Assembly (NCBI RefSeq): GCF_021608265.1
Contig: NZ_JAKIHP010000008.1
Span: forward strand, 1-64,000
DNA: 64,000 bases
Origin: Flavobacterium wongokense
Lineage (GTDB): Bacteria > Bacteroidota > Bacteroidia > Flavobacteriales > Flavobacteriaceae
Direction of reading: 5' to 3'
Shown here: one piece after another, positions 17,420 to 25,987 of the stretch
Layout of the letters: each line of letters starts with the position of its first letter
How positions within the stretch are numbered: position 1 is the first letter of the stretch
Notes under the pieces: generated by a model
Told to the model about the DNA's origin: nothing
Database searches by the model: none
The model's input: only the letters and a program-made list of their open reading frames with translations
Program-made: the position numbers and the translations under genes

Positions 17420-19746
17420 TGTTTCTGATGCACCACCTTGACCCGGATTCCTTTTAGGCCCGAAACTCCCTGAAGTTCCTCAACTTCGAATTGTTCGACT
17501 TTTGGCTCCAGGATTTCCTTAAACTGTAAATATTTGATATAATCCATGTATTCCCTTTCTTCATGCGAATGGGAATAAATGATGGTAATCTTTTCCTTTT
17601 CGGTAATCCTTTCACGGGTGCCTTTGATAAATGCCTTATCAATACGTTTTTTCACCACTTCATAACGGGCATTATAGGTTCCGTCAACATCAAACCGTTT
17701 TTCGTCCATTCGGAAACGGATGGAAATAGGCGAACTGAAAACCAAAATGAGCGAAGTAACATCAAGGGTGTAGGGTAATGAGCCTTTCAATTCGTGGTGT
17801 TCCAATTCCATTTCGCAGAGCGTCTGAAGCTGCCAGAGCCTCAAATTATTCAGATAGATTTTGTCAAAAGATTTTTCCGGAGCTATCGATGCACCAATAT
17901 AAAGATTATGTTCTACGCCATCGGTTTTAAAACGCTCGTAATAATGCGGGAATATTTTCTGGGCTTCCAACTGCTTTTCATCCAAAACGGTAGCTAATCT
18001 TTTATTGACTTTACTCAGGGCATTATCAAATTTTTTGCGTGCGTGGTAAAACATGCCGGTCTTTTCATCAATTTTTTTAAAATACTTCTCAATGGCATCT
18101 TTGCTTTGCTCAATATCGGCATTGCTATGGATAATGGGATGGATTTCGGACTCAACATAACGTTGAATGATTTGTTCGGTATCTGCTTTTAGTGGAGCAT
18201 CCAACTGTGTGAGAAAGGAGTGGAGCTCAAATTTTCGCTGTTGCAAAATCATTAGGTTCGCCTGTGATTCCATACTTTCAATGATGGCGATCAATGTCTC
18301 CAATTGAATTCTTAAATCCTGGACAACACTTTCATTGCGGTGTTCGGATGAACCTTTTACGTCAATTTGGCCAAACAAAGGATACACTTCCTTAAATACA
18401 ATTTCCTTAAAAATATAATCCTTGGACTGATTGGCAATTAGCGTGCGGATATATTTTTGGGCTTCACGGCGGAATTTCCAATAAACACTCGAATGGATTG
18501 CGGTGTATTCCTTTTGGATAACGGCTTCAATCTGGTTTTGTAAATCGAGCCTGTAACGGCTTAAAGTGTCGGTTAGATAAGGCAGTATCAATTCGAGTTT
18601 ATTGGCATTGATGCTGTTGAGTACCCTTGTTTTTTCTGAAGCCAATTCGAAAATGCCCAATATTTCATCACCTTTGATGACAGGAGCCAAAATACAGCTT
18701 TTAATATTTTGTTGTTTCAAATGACTGCCCAATGCTTCATTTCCTTTTTTGGCTGAAAAGATATCTACATCTGAAACGATGAAAATTTGCTTTTCCTTTA
18801 TGACCGCATCAAAAAAACTATTGTAGAGTTTGCCCGAACATTCTGCCTCCTCACATTCACTTAAGATAAAACTATGGATGTTCCTGGCATCAACATTGGG
18901 ACGTATGAATTTTTTGTCCTCTGGTTCATAGATGGTCAGGCCAATCCTTAAATCGGGAATTCGGAATATCGAACGGAATATCGACTGAAAGTCTTCAGCC
19001 AGCTCTTCATTTTTGGTATCAGTAGCTTTTAAGAGGTTTGTTTTGAGGGTCGACACCGAACTTTCGGTGGTGGTATCAAAAAGCTGTACGATTCCGAAGC
19101 CTTTTAAAATCCAACTTTTTAATGGAAACTTTTCTTTCCAGAGTTCAAAATCGTCATAATTATCAATCAGCAATACGATATCTTCCTCAGTAAGTGGTAT
19201 TGCTTTTTCAGTCGGGATGATTTCAATAAAATCGGCATTATACAAAATGCGGTAGTGCTTCATGATTCCGGAACCATCGGGAATGTCATAAAACAGTGGA
19301 TTGTTGAATTCGATATTCTGCTTATAATGCGCATTTAATATCAGGCAGCAACTCATAATGTAAAAACGCTCGTCATCAAAATCCCTGATGTTCATATCAA
19401 AGGCAACCCCGGCATCTTTCAAAATGTTCTTAAAACGTTGGGTATAATTGAAGGTAACGTTGTGGAAAGGAATGGCGACAGCTTTGATTTCGTTATGCGT
19501 TAAGGCCGTTGGAAACAAATCGGCCAGCAGGTTCCTGATTAATTCCTCATGCTCATTTATAACTGATAAGTCTACAATTCCGGTCCTGAATTCGGGCAGA
19601 CGCTCTACTTCCTTTAGTAAAGCCATAGCATAATTAACCCGATAATCAACATTGGAAGCCGCAATCTGTTCCAGTGTTTCAATCAGTTTGTGGAATGAAA
19701 TCTGGGCGATAAATGGAGTTTCAGTCTGTTCTAAGTTGCTTTTCAT
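17416..19746 (-). CDS. large GAF-domain-containing cytoplasmic protein
   Basis: A protein of about 776 residues with no signal or membrane segment. A GAF-like domain lies near residues 255-410 ('FRSIFRIPDLRIGLTIYEPEDKKFIRPN', '..SCILAPVIKGDEILGIFELAS'). The flanking regions are helical or mixed and unassigned. No kinase, cyclase or DNA-binding domain is visible, so it is a possible ligand sensor of unknown output. The ATG at 19746 is preferred; one at 19767 adds seven residues. Its stop codon overlaps the stop of the convergent HD-Pycsar-like gene by four bases. Confidence 0.75.
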   Translation of the reverse strand: MKSNLEQTETPFIAQISFHKLIETLEQIAASNVDYRVNYAMALLKEVERLPEFRTGIVDLSVINEHEELIRNLLADLFPTALTHNEIKAVAIPFHNVTFNYTQRFKNILKDAGVAFDMNIRDFDDERFYIMSCCLILNAHYKQNIEFNNPLFYDIPDGSGIMKHYRILYNADFIEIIPTEKAIPLTEEDIVLLIDNYDDFELWKEKFPLKSWILKGFGIVQLFDTTTESSVSTLKTNLLKATDTKNEELAEDFQSIFRSIFRIPDLRIGLTIYEPEDKKFIRPNVDARNIHSFILSECEEAECSGKLYNSFFDAVIKEKQIFIVSDVDIFSAKKGNEALGSHLKQQNIKSCILAPVIKGDEILGIFELASEKTRVLNSINANKLELILPYLTDTLSRYRLDLQNQIEAVIQKEYTAIHSSVYWKFRREAQKYIRTLIANQSKDYIFKEIVFKEVYPLFGQIDVKGSSEHRNESVVQDLRIQLETLIAIIESMESQANLMILQQRKFELHSFLTQLDAPLKADTEQIIQRYVESEIHPIIHSNADIEQSKDAIEKYFKKIDEKTGMFYHARKKFDNALSKVNKRLATVLDEKQLEAQKIFPHYYERFKTDGVEHNLYIGASIAPEKSFDKIYLNNLRLWQLQTLCEMELEHHELKGSLPYTLDVTSLILVFSSPISIRFRMDEKRFDVDGTYNARYEVVKKRIDKAFIKGTRERITEKEKITIIYSHSHEEREYMDYIKYLQFKEILEPKVEQFEVEELQGVSGLKGIRVKVVHQKH

Positions 19747-19888
19747 TTTGGTTTTTCTTCCCTGCAATTCTACCGATAAATATAGTCAATATTTGAGAAA
19801 AGGCAAAAAGGAAAATTTTTTGCGCAATTACTAAATGGTCAAATCAATTCATTCAAATTTCCGTACTTTTATGATAGATTTTAAATTT

Positions 19889-20806
19889 ATGCTCGATATA
19901 GTTATAGAATCCAGGAATGCTGCCATCAGTGAATCGATGAAAGTAAAGCGAATCCTTCCGTTCAGGACACACAGGATGGTTGGCCCTTTTATTTTTATGG
20001 ATCATGCCGGACCAGTATTGAATGTCCCTCCAATAGTTTCAACCTTAGATGTTTTACCACATCCCCATATTGGATTGTCAACTGTAAGCTATCTTTTTGG
20101 AGGCCAGGTTACGCATCGTGATAGTTTAGGTGTAGAGCAAATCATTCGCCCTGGCGAAGTAAACTGGATGACAGCCGGAAGCGGCATTTCACATTCCGAA
20201 AGGTTCGAAGATCCTTCGGTATTGGCCGGAGGAAAATTAGAAATGATACAAACCTGGGTGGCACTCCCGGAAAAGGACGAAGAAGCAGCGCCATCATTTA
20301 CAAATTACAAACCCGAACAGTTGCCAATATATACCGATACCGGTGTGTGGATGAGGCTTATAGCAGGGAATGCATACGGACTTAAGAACGATGTAAAAAC
20401 CAATTCACCTTTATTCTATCTTCATGTAGTTTTACAGAAAGGAGCAAGGTTTGGCCTTCCTAAAGAACACAGTGAACGCTCGATTTATATTGTAAAAGGC
20501 AGTGTTGAAGTTTCAGGAGTAAATTATCCTGAGGGACTTATGCTGGTATTTTCTAAGGGTGTCGATCCAATGATTATTGCAAATGAGGATACTATCTTAA
20601 TGATGCTTGGCGGTGAACCACTTGGGGATCGTTACATCTGGTGGAATTTTGTTTCATCAAGAAAGGAACGGATTGAACAGGCAAAAGAGGACTGGAAACA
20701 GGGACGCATCATTTTACCTCCCAACGACAATAAGGAATTTGTGCCACTACCAGATGAGAACTCCAAACCCGCTGGTGGACCGCCAAAACCGGAACCTCTT
20801 TCTTGA
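19889..20806 (+). CDS. pirin family protein
   Basis: The product has about 305 residues from 'MLDIVIESRNAAI'; ATGs at 19871 and 19835 are alternatives. The pirin N-terminal cupin is clear: 'GPFIFMDHAGP', the metal ligands in 'PHPHIGLSTVSYL' and 'THRDSLG', and 'EVNWMTAGSGISHSE'. A C-terminal pirin domain follows ('LFYLHVVLQKGARFGLP'). Pirins are non-heme iron cupins with reported quercetinase or redox-sensing roles; the physiological role here is unknown. The Pro-rich tail is typical of flavobacterial members. It is monocistronic by position. Confidence 0.9.
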   Translation: MLDIVIESRNAAISESMKVKRILPFRTHRMVGPFIFMDHAGPVLNVPPIVSTLDVLPHPHIGLSTVSYLFGGQVTHRDSLGVEQIIRPGEVNWMTAGSGISHSERFEDPSVLAGGKLEMIQTWVALPEKDEEAAPSFTNYKPEQLPIYTDTGVWMRLIAGNAYGLKNDVKTNSPLFYLHVVLQKGARFGLPKEHSERSIYIVKGSVEVSGVNYPEGLMLVFSKGVDPMIIANEDTILMMLGGEPLGDRYIWWNFVSSRKERIEQAKEDWKQGRIILPPNDNKEFVPLPDENSKPAGGPPKPEPLS

Positions 20807-20943
20807 AAAAATAAGCTTTTATTTGTACTGCCTTGGTTTGTGTGGAATTTTTATCCTTAAAAACATAAAAATTATAACAAATCAACTCCCGGCTAAAGTA
20901 TTATTTAAGAACTTTACATGCACAATTGACAAGCTGAATTCCG

Positions 20944-22512
20944 ATGATCCAAAAGAAGTATTATTTTTCGACTATTCTATTGTCATTACTTTTCCCATTG
21001 TTTGCCCAAACCAAACAACAACAAAAGTTAGACAGTTTGGAAACCGTCTTGTTTTCCTTTGAAGCGAATGACACTTTGCGCATCGTAAAATCCGGCATTT
21101 ATATCTACAAAAATACATCATCAGACAGTCAAAAATTTAAAGTCCTGCAAAGGATTTCGGAAGCTTATTTTCGCACCAATGCCATCAACAAATCAATTGA
21201 TTATTCATTCAAGGCAAAGGAAATTGCTGAGAAGATTGCAGACCCTGAGCGAATGGCCACGGCTTATGGAACGATAGCCAATCAATATTCTTTTCTGAAC
21301 CTAACGGATAAAGCACGATACTATTTAGGCCTGGCAATGCAGCAAATTGAAAAATTACCACAAGGAGATAAAATGTACCGCCTGAAAGCTTTGAGTTACC
21401 TTGAGTTAGGGAATCTTGACTTTAATAATAAAAATTACAAAGCAGCAAATAAAAATTATAAAAACGCTTTGCATCAATTTGAACTTGTAAAAGAAACCAA
21501 CAAAAAACACATTTACAATTACCGAAGATCGCTTTACAACATCGGGAATTCCTATTATTATCTTAACCAGCCTGATTCGGCTGAGGTTTATTTGCAAAAA
21601 GCGCTAAAAATTAAAGACACTGAAAACCGTAATTTGAACTATTATATTTATTCAACCCTTTCAGAAGTCTATACCTTAAGGGGCAATCACCGTCAAGCCA
21701 TCTCGACTTTACAATCCATTTTAAAAGATCCGGATTTCAATATCACTTCCCTAAGGTTGGAAATTTATTTAAATCTTTCGAGGAATTATCAGAAAATTGG
21801 CGACAAGGCGAATTATACTTTATACAACGAAAAGCACCTTTCATTGAGGGATACGCTTGAAGACCATGACCTAAAAGCAATAGATACTGCTTTTAAGATG
21901 GAGCAAAAAGATCTTTCTGAATCTATTTTGAAGACGGAACAATACAATCAGTGGCTTGTGTTGGGAATTCTTTTAATGGTAATTACAAGTGGTTCAATAT
22001 TTTTCTATTTGCATAAGAAGAAAAGGGAAAAACATCTGAAGTACCTATCTGTCATAGAAAAATTAAAGCGGCCGATGGCATTTTCGATTGAAACGCAGAT
22101 CGAAAAAGAAATTGAAGTAAAAACCAATTATTCGGTGCCGTCGTTTGTGGAAGAAGATATTTTAATAGGTCTGCAAAAATTCGAAGAGGAGGAAAAATTT
22201 CGCAATCCCAAACTCAATGTTTCGATGCTTGCCTTATCCTTGAATACGAATCCGACCTATCTTTCTGCAGTTATAAAGGAACATAAAGACAAGAATTTCA
22301 ATAATTACATCAATGAATTGCGCATCCGTTATATCTGCCATAAAATACACACGCAGCGCGAATACGCAAACTACAAAATAAGTTATCTGGCCGAAGACTG
22401 CGGATTTACATCGCATAGTACATTCTCTACAATTTTTAAGAAAGTGACGGGTATTGCTCCTTCAGTATTTTTAAGCTATGAAGACGAACAGCATTCAAAA
22501 AAAGGAAGCTAA
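20944..22512 (+). CDS. TPR-containing membrane regulator with AraC-type DNA-binding domain
   Basis: The 522-residue protein has an N-terminal signal or anchor (to about residue 21, ending 'LFAQ') and TPR-like helical repeats (about 50-330). A membrane helix near 338-358 ('WLVLGILLMVITSGSIFFY') is followed by a C-terminal AraC helix-turn-helix (about 420-510: 'NVSMLALSLNTNPTYLSAVIKEH', 'ISYLAEDCGFTSHSTFSTIFKKVTG'). The layout puts the TPR sensor in the periplasm and the DNA-binding domain in the cytoplasm, as in other Bacteroidota one-component regulators. Its target is not apparent; the next gene downstream is a T9SS cargo gene. Confidence 0.9.
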   Translation: MIQKKYYFSTILLSLLFPLFAQTKQQQKLDSLETVLFSFEANDTLRIVKSGIYIYKNTSSDSQKFKVLQRISEAYFRTNAINKSIDYSFKAKEIAEKIADPERMATAYGTIANQYSFLNLTDKARYYLGLAMQQIEKLPQGDKMYRLKALSYLELGNLDFNNKNYKAANKNYKNALHQFELVKETNKKHIYNYRRSLYNIGNSYYYLNQPDSAEVYLQKALKIKDTENRNLNYYIYSTLSEVYTLRGNHRQAISTLQSILKDPDFNITSLRLEIYLNLSRNYQKIGDKANYTLYNEKHLSLRDTLEDHDLKAIDTAFKMEQKDLSESILKTEQYNQWLVLGILLMVITSGSIFFYLHKKKREKHLKYLSVIEKLKRPMAFSIETQIEKEIEVKTNYSVPSFVEEDILIGLQKFEEEEKFRNPKLNVSMLALSLNTNPTYLSAVIKEHKDKNFNNYINELRIRYICHKIHTQREYANYKISYLAEDCGFTSHSTFSTIFKKVTGIAPSVFLSYEDEQHSKKGS

Positions 22513-22581
22513 CGCTAAATAACCCCATTTAGACATCTTTTTATCTTTTAAAATATCAAATTTTAAAAGACATCTGAAAAA

Positions 22582-22608
22582 TTGCATTAGCCCGCTTTTG
22601 TAATTTTA
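22582..22608 (+). promoter_or_regulatory. candidate promoter, TTG-N16-TAATTTTA
   Basis: A TTG at 22582-22584 lies 16 bases before TAATTTTA (22601-22608), a near match to TAnnTTTG. It lies 24 bases upstream of the ATG of the frameshifted T9SS gene. Confidence 0.35.
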
Positions 22609-22632
22609 CACCCATCAATTAAAAAAAAACTC

Positions 22633-24020
22633 ATGAAAAAAAAATTATTTACTTTCTTATTGGTTGGGGTTGCGGGTTTATCATTCGGACAAGGACCATG
22701 CTCATTTGGAACCACTTCGGATAGTTCTTCGGGCGCAGAAAACATTACTACAGGCGGATTATATGAATACGCAGGAGCAGCTGATTTTGATGTTCCCTTT
22801 GGTACGACCTTTACCGCAAATAGTATGACTTTCAACTTGACAAAAGGCCTGGCATCCATTCCTTATCTGAATGTTTCTTTGAGAAACGAACAAAACGGAC
22901 TTCCCGGCGATGCAATAATGACTTTTGACGCTTTGGTTCCGACGAGCCAGGTTTTTCTTTATGATATTCCAGATGTTAGCATGGGTTGCTATGCCGTAAC
23001 TGTTAATTTACCATCTTTTGTGACTTTGGAAAAAGGGAAATACTTTGTGCAGTTAACTGCTGCTGCCGGTGATGATGTGCCTGTAGGTTGGGAAATCACA
23101 CTTGAAGACCAAACGTATGGCGTGTTTGATTATTTTAGATTTGAAAATGAACCATGGGAGGAACAGGTTATTATAATAAGGTTTTTCAGGTAATAGGAAC
23201 CTGTACAGATTCGGGTGAAGTGCAACCTGATTATGGGGATGCATGCCAACAGGAAAATTTGACCGAAGGATTTCAAACTGCGGCGTCTTTCCTTTCTCCG
23301 GGAGGCGTTATTTGTGTTGCAGATGATTTTGTAGTAGAACCTAACACAAGTTTTCACCTGACCAAGTTTACGATGCACACGTTGCTTCTTGGAGGTGGTT
23401 TGCACAACGCTACAATTAATATCAGAAGTGCAGTAGATGGTGCGCCTGGCCCAATCTTACATTCTTTCGTTAACAAAGGACCAGCAACAGAAGATTATAA
23501 TGGTTACTGGCCTTTCCCGGGAATGCCTTTTGATGTTGTTTCGGTATTTATCACCTTTTCCTGGGAAAATGCACCTATAGAATTGAGCGAAGGTAATTAT
23601 TTCATCGAAGTAATCCCGACACCTTATTCAACAGATTTCCTTACTTGGGAAGCTACTTCACAACCCGCAATTGGATTTGACAGTTATTCCTCTTTTGATA
23701 TGGGAGCTACTTGGGAAGAGCATCCAGGATACAATCTGGTTTTTAGTGTAGAAGGGTATTGTGACTCTACTCTTGATACACAAACACATGAACAGACAAC
23801 TATCAAATACTTTCCAAATCCTGTCAAAGATGTATTGCAATTCACCACTGAGGAACAAATCAAAAACGTCACTATTTACAATATGGAAGGCCGTGAGATA
23901 ATTGGTTATACCGTTTCCGGAAATACTATTGATATGCAAAGACTTGCAACAGGAATTTATATGGTTAAAGTACAGCTGGACAATGGCAATTCTGATGTAA
24001 TAAAAATTGTTAAGGAATAA
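22633..24020 (+). pseudogene. frameshifted T9SS-secreted protein with duplicated domain
   Basis: Two reading frames together make one protein. Frame one runs 22633-23193 (signal peptide ending 'GLSFGQ', then a first domain). The continuation lies in another frame from about 23154 to 24020 and ends in a T9SS type A sorting domain ('YFPNPVKDVLQF', 'LATGIYMVKV'). The two domains are tandem copies: the end of copy two reads 'TWEEHPGYNLVFSVEGYC', while copy one reads 'PWEEQ' in one frame and 'GYYNKVFQVIGTC' in the other. Restoring one G at about 23166-23167 joins them into a 462-residue protein. This is therefore a one-base deletion, either real or a sequencing error, and not two genes. No slippery sequence is evident. 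Confidence 0.85.
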
Positions 24021-24043
24021 ACATTAATTCAAATTCTATCCAT

Positions 24044-24078
24044 TAAAAAAACCGCCAAATATTGGCGGTTTTTTTTTT
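24044..24078 (+). terminator. intrinsic terminator after T9SS gene
   Basis: The hairpin ACCGCCAA / TTGGCGGT with a short AT loop is followed by a run of about ten T. It lies just after the frameshifted gene. Confidence 0.85.
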
Positions 24079-24271
24079 GGTTTGTATTACGGATTGAGAT
24101 GAGCTACTCAGTTGGATTTGGAACAGGCAGGTTTGGCCCGCGCATTTAATTCGGGATTACCTTCGGTGAGCCCTAAAGGGTATCCTGAGCAAGGAAAAAC
24201 TACGGCTGTTGCACAGCCTTATTTTTTTATTTCCCAAAAGCACTCAAAAGTAAACTTTTGGCACTTTTAGA
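24079..24271 (+). other. non-coding stretch with REP-like and hairpin sequence
   Basis: No gene is seen. A palindrome-rich, relatively GC-rich segment runs from 24160 (CCTTCGGTGAGCCC) to 24194 (..CCTGAGCAAGG) and resembles the dispersed CTTCGACTC..GCTCAGG type of intergenic repeat. A second hairpin, GGCTG-TTGCA-CAGCC (24204-24218), precedes TTATTTTTTT and looks like a plus-strand terminator with no gene of its own. A short stem, CAAAAG-TAAA-CTTTTG, lies at 24245-24260. Confidence 0.4.
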
Positions 24272-24274
24272 AAA

Positions 24275-24304
24275 TAAAAAAACCGATTAGGAAACTAATC
24301 GGTT
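24275..24304 (-). terminator. terminator of tRNA-Ser
   Basis: The perfect 10-bp stem AACCGATTAG / CTAATCGGTT has a GAAA loop (24281-24304). Read on the minus strand it is followed by a T-run, and it lies nine bases past the tRNA 3' end. Confidence 0.8.
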
Positions 24305-24312
24305 TTTCTTTG

Positions 24313-24397
24313 CGGAGAAAGAGGGATTCGAACCCCCGGACCTGTTACAGTCAACAGTTTTCAAGACTGCCGCAATCGACCACTCTGCCATTTCTCC
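24313..24397 (-). tRNA. tRNA-Ser (anticodon UGA)
   Basis: On the minus strand, 85 bases fold as a class II tRNA. The acceptor GGAGAAA pairs with TTTCTCC and the discriminator is G. The anticodon stem-loop is GCAGTCTTGAAAACTG with anticodon TGA, a long variable arm follows, and the T-arm is GGGGGTTCGAATCCC. CCA is not encoded. It stands alone with its own terminator. Confidence 0.95.
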
Positions 24398-24624
24398 AAT
24401 AAGTCGGGCATCAATTTCTCAATGCGGTTGCAAATATAGCAACCTTTTTCGTTTTGCAAAAAGATTTTGACTAAAATATCAAGTTATTTTTTTGCCAAAA
24501 AGCTATTTGTTTCACGGACTGCTCTTTACTGAGGTTGGTTGAACACTTTTACAATTTAAAATTCTAAATTAGCATGACCGAGTCGCATGAGATTAAATAA
24601 TTTAACTATACAAGTTAATTCGCT

Positions 24625-24632
24625 TAAATTTG
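24625..24632 (+). promoter_or_regulatory. -7 promoter box TAAATTTG, four bases before ATG
   Basis: An exact TAnnTTTG match lies immediately before the ATG at 24637, implying a leaderless or nearly leaderless mRNA. No clear -33 TTG is present. Confidence 0.4.
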
Positions 24633-24636
24633 TAAC

Positions 24637-25845
24637 ATGAAAGAACCTTCCTTTGACAACTGGACAATTATTTTCCTTTTATTTTCATTCCTTGGTTTTA
24701 TTACCAGTATTTTGATACAATTTCAAAATGGTCAAAACAGGATTGGTAAGTTTTTAATCTCCCTTTTACTGGTTTTGTTTTCGCTTACTTTAGTCGACTA
24801 TGTTTTATATTGGACCAGGTATCAAATTTATTTCCCTCATTTTGCGGGATTATCCGGTTTTTTCTTTTTATTATTTGGCCCTATTGTATTCCTATATGTT
24901 GAAAGTGTACAAAAGCACAGCATAAACAGCAGAAGTTTACTGCATTTCATTCCGTTTTGTACTGCAATGCTGATTCATATTCCTTACTTAATCCAAGCAG
25001 CGAATCAGAAGAAATTTAATATGGTCTATGGTGTTCCGAAAGAATCATTTTATTTCATATTTTTTCAGATAATAACATGGTTCAGCATAATCCAGATTTT
25101 CAGTTATGGTATATTGATTTACAACATGCGGAAAGCCTTCTCTGAATTTATATTAATAAAAAACTGGATAATTATGCTTTGCATTGGTTTGTGTGGCATA
25201 GCATTCTCGTTTCTCATCTATAAGCTGTTTGTCGCGTTTGGAATCCTTACCCTCGAATGGGATTATATGATTGCATTCTCAATGGTTGTATTCATTCTTA
25301 TAATAACGGTAGTTGCCTTTTTAAAGCCCTATGTTTTTGATGACTTAATGCCAAAGATCAGGGAAAAAAAATATGAGAGTGATTTTTCTACGCAATCTAA
25401 CGCACCGAGAGACGAAAAAGCAACTATTGGTAGTTTCACAAAGTATAAAAATTCTCCCATTGATTGGAAAACGAGCAAGGAACTGGCGGAAAAATTGGAC
25501 AGGCTTATGACAGAAAATACACTTTGGAGAAAAAATGACTTAAGATTGAATGATCTGGCAATCAAAATGGAACTCCAGAAAGAATACATATCCCAAATCA
25601 TAAATGAACAATTCAAAATGAACTTTTTTGAATTTGTGAACCGATACAGGATTGAAGAAGGCAAAGCCTTAATTAAAAATAGCGACAAAGAAGTAACCTT
25701 GATAGAAATCGCCTATATCGTAGGGTTTAATAACAAAGTTTCTTTTGGGAAAGCATTCAGGGCATACGTTAACATGTCGCCTATAGAGTACAAAAAAAGC
25801 TTTAAAAAAAGTGAGGCGCCCCACAAAACCAGCCCGGCCTCTTAA
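24637..25845 (+). CDS. membrane-bound AraC-family transcriptional regulator
   Basis: The first 235 residues of this 402-residue protein contain about seven hydrophobic segments, an integral-membrane sensor. A charged linker (about 240-285) leads to a C-terminal AraC DNA-binding domain (about 290-395: 'LRLNDLAIKMELQKEYISQIINEQ', 'VTLIEIAYIVGFNNKVSFGKAF', 'SPIEYKK'). This is a one-component regulator that senses in the membrane and binds DNA directly. The gene lies 142 bases upstream of a T9SS cargo gene on the same strand, but no operator is apparent. Confidence 0.9.
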   Translation: MKEPSFDNWTIIFLLFSFLGFITSILIQFQNGQNRIGKFLISLLLVLFSLTLVDYVLYWTRYQIYFPHFAGLSGFFFLLFGPIVFLYVESVQKHSINSRSLLHFIPFCTAMLIHIPYLIQAANQKKFNMVYGVPKESFYFIFFQIITWFSIIQIFSYGILIYNMRKAFSEFILIKNWIIMLCIGLCGIAFSFLIYKLFVAFGILTLEWDYMIAFSMVVFILIITVVAFLKPYVFDDLMPKIREKKYESDFSTQSNAPRDEKATIGSFTKYKNSPIDWKTSKELAEKLDRLMTENTLWRKNDLRLNDLAIKMELQKEYISQIINEQFKMNFFEFVNRYRIEEGKALIKNSDKEVTLIEIAYIVGFNNKVSFGKAFRAYVNMSPIEYKKSFKKSEAPHKTSPAS

Positions 25846-25987
25846 TTTTCATTGAATCATTTTACAATTTTAATTGGTAAACCTTTATAAGGATTTCCCA
25901 ATAGGTTTGTTGTGCATTGTAATTTTATGCATCGATAACTGTAAGGTTTCAAACTTGTTTAAAAAAGTAACTTAAATAGTTGATAAA

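Noticed and set aside
16235..19746. Complete Pycsar defence operon
   Set aside because: No nucleotide cyclase is present, and the neighbours are convergent or divergent rather than co-transcribed.
22633..24020. Two separate genes (186 and 288 residues)
   Set aside because: The second frame has no signal peptide of its own, and the duplicated domain continues across the frame change. One frameshifted gene explains both.
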